DNA of 64,000 nucleotides. Origin: Proteles cristata cristata (taxonomy: Eukaryota; Chordata; Mammalia; Carnivora; Hyaenidae). The stretch lies in contig JAESUZ010000337.1 in the NCBI GenBank assembly GCA_017311185.1, forward strand, positions 186,001-250,000, read 5' to 3'. Shown here piece after piece: positions 55,321 to 64,000 of this stretch (positions within the stretch are counted from its first letter, which is position 1; every line of letters starts with the position of its first letter). The translations under genes were made by a program, and so were the position numbers. The notes under the pieces are model-generated. The model was not told the origin of the DNA. It saw nothing but the letters and a program-made list of their open reading frames with translations, and did not search any database.

Positions 55321-55367
55321 ATGGATCCAGTGGAAAAGACGACAAACAGAAGTGAACAAAAATCCAG
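55321..55367 (+). CDS. FAM118A: FAM118A coding exon 1
   Basis: The exon probably begins at 55312 after acceptor CTCCTTAG, with nine bases of 5' UTR. A second AG directly abuts the ATG (TTTACAG at 55314-55320), giving a possible tandem acceptor. It encodes residues 1-15 plus two bases of Arg16, a hydrophilic N-terminus. The donor GTAAAC follows at 55368. Confidence 0.93.
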
Positions 55368-58300
55368 GTAAACAAAGTCAGCCACGCTGCAGGCAGGGTT
55401 AGAGCACGCGCCCCGGGCCTCCTGACCCGGTGTTTGGCCCCCGCACGGGGGACGTGGAAGGAGGACACAGTGTCAGGAGGGGTGCGGGGGGTGCGCAGCC
55501 GCCCTGCGCTTCAGCGTCAGAACTGTTCCCGAAGGCAGTTCTCTCTGTGCCCGAGGACGTGGCCGTAACCTGGTCTCCGGACCAAGCAACGGGTGAGCCC
55601 GGGGTCCCGTCGGAGACTGGCAGTGCCGTGCCTCTGGGAGGGCATTCTCCGGCCCTGCGGACGGCGGGTCGCGGGTGTTGAGTGGGGCTGGGTAAGGAGG
55701 TGCCAGCCTGAGGTGGGTCGCGATGGAGAAATGGCAGCAAGCCGGCTTGGGCCGGAGCCTTTCTTGCCTGTCACCGCCAGCGGGGTCATTTTGTCATCGC
55801 GCCCGGCAGCGTCAAAGGAATTCAAATTGCCGGCCTTTTGTTACATACGTGTATCACTTAAATGGGTGCTTCCCTCCACGGGGCTCCCGGGATGAGCGAG
55901 GCACAGCTGTCCCCGGCTCCTCTATGGGCTGAGGGCAGAGCACGTGAGATGAACCCACAAGGAGGAGGACGGCAGCCCCTCTCCCAGCAGCCGGAAGTAG
56001 GGGGCCAGGGGCGCGCCTGGGTTTGACCTGAGCCCCGCAGGGTTCCTAGAGGTCATTTTCCCTCTGGTCGCGGTACTTCCAGGGTGACTTCCGCTCTCTC
56101 CTTCCTTTGTTTTTAAGTAGAAAGTTTTTAAAAAGCCTTATCCGGAAGCAGCCCCAGGAGCTGCTCCTGGTCATCGGGACGGGCGTCAGCGCCGCGGTGG
56201 CCCCGGGAATCCGTGCCCTGTGCTCGTGGCGGAGCTGCATCGAGGCCGTCATCGAGGCCGCCGAGCAGCTGGAGGTGCTTCACCCGGGGGACATCGCCGA
56301 GTTCCGTAGGAAAGTGACGAAGGACCCGGACCTGCTGGTCGTTGCCCACGATCTGATCCGGAAGATGTCGCCTGTAAGTCTGTCTGAGGGCCGCTCTGGG
56401 TCCCCCTGGGGAAGCTTGCTTCTGGGCCGGGGGTCGGTGGGTCTGATGTGAACCCTGTACGAGCCCGCGCTGTGTTCTGCTCTCGGCAGAGCCAGGCCCA
56501 CGAGCCGGTGTTCACGTCCCTTAGAACTTGAACCATCACTTGTGACAGCGGTGATGCCGGGCACACCGTGGGGCTCCTGACAGAGCCCGAGCCTAGTGGA
56601 GCCCAGGACGTATGTGACGTGGCGTCTGGGATGTCGTGTCCCACTGGGGACGGACCTTATGACTTCATTCCCTTTGCGCCAGGGGTGCTGGTGCCGGGGA
56701 GGACGGGGTGGGGGGCTCGCCTTGGGCACCACGGACGCCAGGAAGCCACACGACGTGGGAGAGGCCAGGGACGGGTTTCTTCTGGTTCCTTCTGTGTTTA
56801 TTAAAGCACAGCCGTCGTCTGAGAGTTGGGGGGGGACGTGTTGGAGACACTGCTCAGAGCACGAGAGGGTGTCTGAGGGTCATCGTGGAGACCGGGGGAG
56901 TTTGGGCTGCTGCGACCCAGCTGCCGCCTTAATGCGATGACTGCAGCCCCGGGGAAGGGCTTCGGCTGCTGGCCGTCCCGGTGGTGGTGCTCTGTTGACG
57001 CGGGGCACGCTGCACGCGGGGCAGGGCTGGCGGGTTGCCTGTTAGGTGAGTACAGTTGCCGGTGCCCAGCCACGTGATCATACGTGTCCGTGGCTGCTGT
57101 CACACGTTGACGCAGGGTTGGGTAGTCATGACAGAGACTGGGGTCCACAGAGCCTAAAGCCGTCGCTGTCAGGGCCTTTGCTGAGGAGGAACGGGGACGA
57201 GTCGGTGGACAGAGCGGTGTGGTGGGCGGGGGCGTGCTGGTGAGGTGGTTCATTTGGAGGGAGGCCAGCGGGGCGGACACTCAGCCCCCCTGCGGGCAGA
57301 GCCTTCATCTGCTCTTTGGTTTAAACTTCATAAAACCCGAGTTAAAGTGAGGCCGGTGGGAACGGTTGTGTGGGTCCCCCCGCCCCCCCCGCGGTCAGCA
57401 GTTGAGAACAGGTATGTGGGGGGCGCGGGGAGGTGTCTGTCCCAAATGCCAGGAAGTCCCAGCCAGAGGGGAAGGGAAAGCTTAGTTAGGAGTCCCGGAA
57501 GGCAGGCTACCCCCTGGGAGAAGGGAGGGGGGAGGGGGGAGGGCCTCTGGTCCCATCGGGGGCGGGCGGGTCCTGATGGTTTTGGAGTCGCCCTGGGCAC
57601 CGAGGTGCTGGCCGGACCGGCAGAGAGGGGAGGCCCGGCCACAGGTTCTGAAAGGGCCCTGCTCCTGGTGGCGAGGAGGCTGGGATGTGACGGGCCGCAT
57701 GGGGACATGGGACACCAGCAGAGGAGGGAGGGAGGGAGGCGCCTGGAGGCTCAGCTGAGCAGGTGAAGGAACCGGCAGGAACTGGCACAGAAGTGCAGCC
57801 ATAAGAGACCTAATAGGAGCCGGGACCCTGTGGGTGCCCTCACCCCGCCCCCGTCTCCCCAGGCTGGGGCACGTGAGGGCAGTGGCAGGAGGGGGACTCT
57901 CACGGCTGAAGATGTGGGAGTTCACTGGTGACCGTCCCTGGGAACGGGGGTGGGGGGGGGGGTTCCGGGCTGGGGAGGGATACGAGAATGTCGGAAAAGG
58001 GCGGCGAGTGCTGTCATGGGGGTCTTGTGACCTGTGACCTCCACGGGACAGAGGGGACGTCTGATGGACAGTCCTGAGGGTGGGCTGGCGCACGTGCTGT
58101 CATGCATCGCGGGGCGGCCGGGGAGGCTCGGCCCTCCGGAGCGCATGCTGCCACCTGACCCTGCAGCCCCCCTCCCCCGCGCCCCTCCCAGCAGGGCTCT
58201 TCAAAAGCTTGTGTGTACTTGCGGCCCCCCCTCCCTTCCCTTGAGGCCGGGCTTTGCCCCAAGTGTGCAGGGAAGCAGCTCAGGTCAAGGCCGAAGGTGC

Positions 58301-61300
58301 CCTTTGTGCTCCCTCCGGAGGCCAGAGCTCATTCCTGTCCCATCGAATCACTCAGCAGCAGGTGCCTTACTGTCCTCCGCCTAATTTAAGATGCTGCAGG
58401 ACCGCGAAGACCGCACCCCTGCACCCCTCCAGGGGAAATCTGCAGTCTTTCCTGTGGCCTTCAGGGCCTCACGCCGTCTGGTTCCAGGTCCCCTCTCCTG
58501 CTCACCCTCACCCCCGGGGGCCCTGGCTCACCCTAGGACCCACCCGTGCGGTTGCTACCTCAGTGCCTTTGCATCTGCTCTTCCCTCTGCTCGGGGCACC
58601 CCAGAGGCTGTCTGCTCCAACGTCCCCGATCAGAGGCCCTTCCCGGTGCCCTTGGCCCCCAGCAGCACCGTCCCCCCTTTTCTGCTGTACTTTCCCAGAA
58701 GGTTTGCCGCGATCGACGTATCCCTTGCACCTTGTACGTGACGTGTCTCCCTCGCTGCAGTTTTAGGGAGCTCTCCCAGGTCAGGGTTCCTCCCTTTCCC
58801 TCTCAAACCAGCAGCCGGAACGTGGCCGCGTAGGTAGGTGCTCGGCGGCCGAGGGAGGGTGTTTTTGTAACTCCTGTTGCGCCCTTCCGTAGCGCACGGG
58901 CGACACCAAGCCCAGCTTCTTCCAGGACTGCCTGATGGAGGTTTTCGACAGCCTGGAGCAGCACATCCAGAACCCGCTGGTGCTGCAGTCCATCCTCAGC
59001 CTCATGGACCGGGGCACCTTGGTCCTGACCACCAACTACGACAACCTGCTGGAGATCTTCGGGCAGCAGCAGAGCAAGCCCATGGAGTCGCTGGACCTGA
59101 AGGACAAGACCAAGGTGCGGGGCGGGGGGGGCGGGGGGGCCGACCGAGCCGACCGAGCCCCCTCTCCCAGCAGCACATCTGCGGTCACCAAACCCGGAGG
59201 GTGGGGGCTCTGTGCCTTTGTACGCGTGTGTTCGCGGCACACGCGCCTTGTGGGAGGGGGTGTGGGCGGCCCCCCCGCCTCACAGGTCGGGTGATGCCGG
59301 GTGTAACATCGGTGTCTTGATTTTTCCCCCCGAATACTGTGCTTGAGCATTTTCCTGTCGGGAAGCGGATTAGAAGCTCGCCTACAAACAGCAGCGTACC
59401 TGCGGGACCGAACCAGGATCGGGGCCTCTCTGTCCCCGTGAGCGTCCTTCCCGGTTGTGCGCAGCGCGGCCGGGGAGAGGGCTCGGCCCCGCCGCCTCCT
59501 GCGTACTTCCGTAGCGCCACGTCCCAGAGGAGCTGCGGGGTCAGAGGGTCGGAGTGTTTGAGACGATGCGAGGCACCAGACTGCTCTCCAGGAAGAGGGC
59601 CAGTCCCTGCTGCCGGCAGCTGCGTCAGCGCAGCGCACGTGTATCCCACGTCTTGTTACGCGTGTTTCCAAGAGGCCACACACGACGCACGTCTCCCACT
59701 GAGGCGGACGTCGGCCAGCAGTTTGCATTTTCGTTCCTGTTATTGCTGAGGTTGATCATGGTTTCATCTTGTCGACTGTGTTTCTGTCGTGAAGCCTTTG
59801 TGTCTGTTGTGTTTGCCTAGAGATGTCGCGTCCTCACTGACCCTGCCGCCGGGCTCTCCGGGTCTCCGCACAGGAAGCCAAGGCGCAGAGAGATCGCGCC
59901 TCGATGTTGAGAGCTGCTCTCTGGCGGCCCCCCCGGCCCCCAGCGTGGCAGGGGTGATGCGTGCCTGGGGACGGCGCCCCAGGGCGGTGCTGGCACGGCC
60001 CTCACGGTGGGGGCGCATCCTCCCCCGAGCTGTTAGTGACCCGTGACCGCGCACCTGCTCTCCGCCCCCCGGCTACACGGTCACATCCGTGCGGCTCGCT
60101 GGCTGTTGTAAATCGTGTCTCTGGAAGTCACCTGCAAAGGGCCTGTGGCAGGAGCGCTGGCTGCCCCACCTTCTGCGTGGTGCCCGGCGGTGCCCCGCCT
60201 GCCCGCTGAGGGGACAGTGGCCCTGGCGTGAAGATGAAGTGGAGCGTGTGTGATGGGCATCTTTTCAGGGGCCCCGTTCTAGGTTGTGAAACGAAGTCCG
60301 TGTAGGGCTATTTGATAAGGTCTTTGGTCCCCGTGTGCATTTTCTGGGCGTGACGCCAGCGTGCGCACCGCGGTCCCGCTCGTGCCCCACGGCGCAGGGC
60401 TTTTCTGCAGAGCTGCCGTAAGGCACTTCTGTGCGCTCTCTGACGGGGTGGGCGGGGCCGGCCCCGGCGTCTCAGGCTCTCCAGGTGTCATTGTCGAGTG
60501 AGACGTTTCTCGTTCTTTCCACGGCACGTTGCAGAAACCACGAATCCGCCGTACGTGTTTCCCTCTTCCGTCTGTTTGAGATCCCCTCCCCCCCGTGGGG
60601 GCTTGTGTCCGCAGGTCCTGCAGTGGGCAAGAGGCCACCTCCAGTACGGGGTCCTCCACATCCACGGCCTGTACACCGACCCCTGCGGGATGGTCCTGGA
60701 CCCGTCCGGGTATAAGGATGTCACCCAAGACCCGGAAGTCATGGTGCGTTGCCCGTGTCCCTAGGGGCTTGGTGGCCTCCGGGCACGCCTGCCCCCCTGG
60801 TCACCCAGCGGGCCCTGTCCACGCCTCTGTCTCCTGGGGCCGGCACGGCCGCTCGGGGACGCGGGGCGCTGTCTCCGGCCGGGCCTGCGGGGCCCCGCGT
60901 GCTCCGAGCTGGTTTTCTGTGGCCCCTCGGCCCGACCTCAGGCGGGGGGTTTCCTTTGCATTCTTCCAGGCCTCTCCTCTCCTTCCTCTGCTTGGCAGCC
61001 TCTCCAGCTTTCAAAACCTCGGTTTACACTCGTTCCCTGTGAGGCTGTTTTGATATTCTGGACAAAATGAAGCGCGGAAAAGTTTTTGTAAACTCTTAAG
61101 TGGAGCGCTTAGAAAGCACAGTATTTTCTCACTGAGTCACCGCTGGGCTGGGGCGCGGGGCGCTGCGGGCCGCGCGCTGGTCCCGGCTCAGGCGGCGTGG
61201 CGGGTGGCCAGGCGGCTGGGCTGACGCTCCTCACTGCCTCAGTGATGCTCTTGGGGCCGGGAGGACGCCCGGGTGGCACCGGGCCTCCCTCCGGGGTGTC

Positions 61301-63575
61301 GGGTGTCTGAAGTGGCGACTTCCCGCCACGTGCCTGAGTGAGAAAATACTTGCCGCCCCCTCCTGCCTGCTCCCCGGGGTCCCTGTCCTGGGTGCTCCCC
61401 CCCGACCAGCTCCTCTGCTCTCACTCCCAGCAACCCAGCTCTGAGCCCCCGTTCCCATATGCGAGCCATGGAGACCCCTGAATTCCAGACCGTCATACGC
61501 ACATGGTTCTGGATAGAAACAAATGGAATGTTCTTAGCTCCCGTTTTAAGACTTTAAAATTGTACTTAATTCCAGAAGATCTGATCGGAGGGACTGCACC
61601 GCAGCACGGCTGTGGGTGGGCGTTGGGCTCTCCTTCCTCCAAGGCACATCAGTGCGGGACATTGATCGGGACCTGGATCGGTGACCCGGGCTGGGCGGGG
61701 AGGGGCCTCCGTGGGAGCCGGGCAGGGACCGTGTGCTCGGCGCGGCTGGCGGGAAGGCCTGTTGCCCGGGGACGTTGTAGCGGCGCGGCCCCGCGGCATC
61801 CCCGCGTCTCGGTCGGTTTCCCCGCAGGAGGTGCTGCAGAGCCTGTACCGCACCAAGTCCTTCCTGTTCGTGGGCTGCGGGGAGACCCTGCGGGACCAGA
61901 TATTCCAGGCCCTCTTCCTCTACTCGGTGCCCAACAAGGTGGAGCTGGAGCACTACATGCTGGTGCTCAAGGAGAACGAGGACCATTTCTTCAAGCACCA
62001 GGCCGACATGCTGCTGCACGGGATCAAGGTGGTGTCGTACGGGGACTGTTTTGACTACTTCCCCGGGTACGTGCAGGACCTCGCCTCCCAGATCTGCAGG
62101 CAGCGCAGTCCAGGTACGGGGCCCCCTCAGGGCGTAAACGGACAGCGTTCGTTCAGCTTTTTCCTCCTTGCTTGAGACCTGGTGTTCGCAGCGTCCCGTA
62201 AAACGGAGACGTAGTTTCACGGCCCGTTACCCTGACCGGCCCTCCAGCGCTGCTTTTAAAAAGGTCCGTGTGTCCTTTACAGGCTGGAGGCTGGGGCGGC
62301 GGGCCCGACGGCGACGGGTGCGAGCGGAGCCTGCGCGCTCAGCGCCCCACGTGCGGTGGCCCCGTTTGTTCCTGTTTCGGGGGATGCGACGCCCCCGGCC
62401 CCTCCCCGGGAGAGCGGGCTGCCCAGCGGCCGCCGCAGTCGCGGTCCCGCAGCCCCGCAAAGCGCAGAGACCTCGTTTATGCCCCTGTCGCTGTGGAGGC
62501 ACAAAGTGATTTCACGAAGACTTTCCTGTCCTTTTGCAAATAATGTCCTTTCCCCGCCGGGCCCAGGGCAGCATGGCCTGTTGAGTCCTTCTCGGCCCAG
62601 CTTGTGGGGACCTGTGACCTGCGCAGGAAGGGCCAGGGTGACTGAGCAGTTTTTAAACGGGCCATCCTGACGTAAGGGCGGGTAGCGGCTTCGAGTTTGG
62701 TGGCATAAAACAGACGATGGCGGACGCAGAACAGTCTTCACTGGTTGTCGTTTAATTGCAACCAGAGCCCATCCCCACCCCCGGGCAAGGGACTTGGGTC
62801 AGCCACTTAACGGCCGGATGTGGCCGCCGTGACCTGGGAGATTGTGGGCCGCCGGATGCGTGGATCGCCCCGACGGCTTCGTCTTTCCCACTCGTCATTG
62901 CGAACGGTTTGCGAACAGTGAGCAAACAACTGCTTTACGTTGAGGGCAGTGGTCTGTTTCGTGGTCAGAGGAGCAGCAGGGACGGACGCTCGTGGGGTCC
63001 CGCACCCCCGTCAGATTTACCTTCTCCACCTTCACGCTGGGTCACAGGACCCGCGGCCGCGAAACACGATTTGATAGGTGGCGAGGCCAGCTCGGAGAGG
63101 CAGCTCGCTTGCCCAGTGAGCTGGGACTGGGTCCTGTGTGTCCCAGACAGGCCCGCGCCTCCTTGCCCTGCTCCGCCGCACGCACGGCTGCCCCGAGGAC
63201 CAGGACCCCAGGGGAACCCGCGTGGGCCCGGGCTCTTGGGGTGAGCCCTTGTGCTTTCCTGTCCCCACCAGGCCCCCTTCCCAGACCCCGGCAGCGAGGT
63301 GGGTCTGACGGGCTGTCAGGGCCGAAAGCTCTTTCGGACTTGTAAGCTGTGACCGTCCTCGTGAAGTACCGCTCCCGACTGGAGAGGGTGTCCCGGCGAG
63401 GACAGTCACGGCCGCGGGTACAGCCGCCCGGGTGTGCCACACGCAGAGCCCCCGGGTCCTCGCAGTGACACTGGGAGGAGGTAAGGAGGGGCGCTTGGCG
63501 GCCGTGACGTCTGGGTTCTGCTGACTGTTCTTTCTTCTCCAGATGCTGACCGAGTGGACAGCACCACGCTGTTGG
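55321..63575 (+). CDS. FAM118A: FAM118A, SIR2-like protein (partial, 3' end outside window)
   Basis: Coding exons are 55321-55367, 56121-56373, 58893-59114, 60615-60743, 61828-62113 and 63543-63575, with GT-AG introns throughout. They join to 970 nt, giving 323 complete residues; I recall about 357 in human, so about 34 residues lie beyond the window. The product has a SIR2-like Rossmann fold. Motifs are a nucleotide-binding Gly35-Thr-Gly37-Val-Ser39, the Thr-Thr-Asn148-Tyr-Asp150 motif, the His191-Gly192 motif (sirtuin catalytic-His position) and Phe-Val-Gly233-Cys-Gly235. The FAM118 family is reported as noncanonical sirtuins related to bacterial antiphage SIR2 proteins; that is recalled literature. 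Activity cannot be judged from sequence. The start ATG has a weak Kozak context (C at -3). Confidence 0.96.
56121..56373 (+). CDS. FAM118A: FAM118A coding exon 2 (GTGVS motif)
   Basis: The acceptor TTTAAGTAG ends at 56120 and the donor GTAAGT starts at 56374. The exon encodes the end of codon 16 to residue 100, with the hydrophobic strand Leu-Leu-Leu-Val-Ile followed by Gly-Thr-Gly-Val-Ser, the nucleotide-binding loop of the SIR2 fold. Ends in phase 0. Confidence 0.95.
58893..59114 (+). CDS. FAM118A: FAM118A coding exon 3 (TTNYD motif)
   Basis: The acceptor CCTTCCGTAG ends at 58892 and the donor GTGCGG starts at 59115. The exon encodes residues 101-174 (222 nt, phase 0 both ends). It includes Leu-Thr-Thr-Asn148-Tyr-Asp150, equivalent to the sirtuin Gln-Asn-x-Asp motif that contacts the NAD nicotinamide-ribose side. 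Confidence 0.95.
60615..60743 (+). CDS. FAM118A: FAM118A coding exon 4 (His-Gly motif)
   Basis: The acceptor GTGTCCGCAG ends at 60614 and the donor GTGCGT starts at 60744. The exon encodes residues 175-217 (129 nt, phase 0). His189-Ile-His191-Gly192 sits where sirtuins carry the catalytic histidine. Confidence 0.95.
61828..62113 (+). CDS. FAM118A: FAM118A coding exon 5
   Basis: The acceptor TTTCCCCGCAG ends at 61827 and the donor GTACGG starts at 62114. The exon encodes residues 218-312 and one base of codon 313. It includes Phe-Val-Gly-Cys-Gly, matching the later nucleotide-binding strand of SIR2 folds, and the C-terminal helical part of the domain. Confidence 0.95.
63543..63575 (+). CDS. 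FAM118A: FAM118A coding exon 6 (short)
   Basis: The acceptor TTCTTCTCCAG ends at 63542 and the donor GTAAAC starts at 63576. This 33-nt micro-exon encodes Asp313 to Leu323 (Asp-Ala-Asp-Arg-Val-Asp-Ser-Thr-Thr-Leu-Leu) plus one base. It is phase 1 at both ends, so skipping it would keep the frame. The next exon lies beyond the window. Confidence 0.9.
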
Positions 63576-64000
63576 GTAAACAGATCTTGATTTTTACCAG
63601 CCCGGTTTTTGTTCCGTTGTCTGGCCGCTGCCGTTGTAGAAGCGTGGAGCGCTGCGGGCAGTGACTCCGTAGCCGCTAGTGAGACGGCTCCCCCACAGCC
63701 GGTGACGGCTCTGGCCAGTTACGAATCCACAAGACCAGACCGGGCTGGGTGGCGACCTGCGTCCTCCTGGGGTGGCCCGGGCACCGGGCTGCGTGGCCGC
63801 GGTGGCCCGGTGGGTAAGGGGGTGGTCTGTGCGGACCTGTGTCCCTGCCCGCCTGGCTCGGCGCCTCGCTTTCCGTTCCTGCCTCGTTTCCCTGCGCCAG
63901 GACACCTTCAGTGGGCCCTTCCGCTCCCACGTGACTCCCAGGTCCACCCTTTTCTCTGGAGGAAAGCGTAACCGTGGGGTATGGCCGGGGTTTTGGCCGC
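63576..64000 (+). other. FAM118A intron 6, cut by the window end
   Basis: Starts with donor GTAAAC. Intronic, with no exon or repeat recognised before the window end. Confidence 0.6.

Larger units (their letters stand above)
53670..63542. other. SINE-free stretch with FAM118A coding region and introns
   Basis: Introns 55368-56120, 56374-58892, 59115-60614, 60744-61827 and 62114-63542, plus the end of intron 1. I see no CAN-SINE and no clear L1 in these 10 kb, against roughly one SINE per 1.3 kb before it. Confidence 0.7.

Noticed and set aside
57737..57765. SINE-head-like GGCGCCTGGAGGCTCAGCTG
   Set aside because: Only about 20 bases match, with no B box, CT tract or A-tail after it. Chance similarity.

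Overview
This window is nuclear DNA from a carnivoran mammal, most likely a cat (Felidae). About forty tRNA-Lys-derived CAN-SINEs of the felid SINEC_Fc type are scattered over it on both strands. Many have intact target-site duplications. A younger subfamily carries 'GGCTTAGTCGGTTAAGCG' in the head and 'CCTAGAAATAAATAAAACATT' style tails. The window also holds fragments of L1, MIR, MLT1-type LTR and Tigger DNA transposon.

Two protein-coding genes are recognisable, both on the + strand. UPK3A (uroplakin-3a) is complete: six coding exons between 26981 and 37458 join in frame to 287 codons plus TGA. FAM118A, a SIR2-like (noncanonical sirtuin family) protein, has a CpG-island promoter and probable non-coding first exon near 44.0-44.6 kb. 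Six coding exons follow between 55321 and 63575 (323 complete codons), and the window ends before the last coding exon. The order UPK3A then FAM118A matches my recollection of human 22q13.31.

Layout: 1-26.7 kb is intergenic, rich in SINE and L1, with a CpG-rich segment at about 11.95-12.65 kb that contains two CTCF-like cores and a 7-bp-unit minisatellite at 20.5 kb. 26.7-37.6 kb is UPK3A. Its intron 5 contains a 1.75-kb G-rich minisatellite of 13-15-bp units starting about 55 bases after the exon 5 donor. 37.6-43.9 kb is intergenic with old antisense L1. 43.9-64 kb is FAM118A: a long, SINE-bearing first intron, then a SINE-free 10-kb stretch that contains all the coding exons.

The two genes are neighbours but not functionally linked as far as is known. 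UPK3A is a urothelial plaque membrane protein, and FAM118A is an intracellular SIR2-fold protein. The items most worth a second look are the intron 5 minisatellite with its weak upstream donor and immediate in-frame stop, the paired extra lumenal cysteines in UPK3A, the preserved SIR2 motif set in FAM118A, and the possible CTCF site. I saw no CRISPR, operon or prokaryotic system here.
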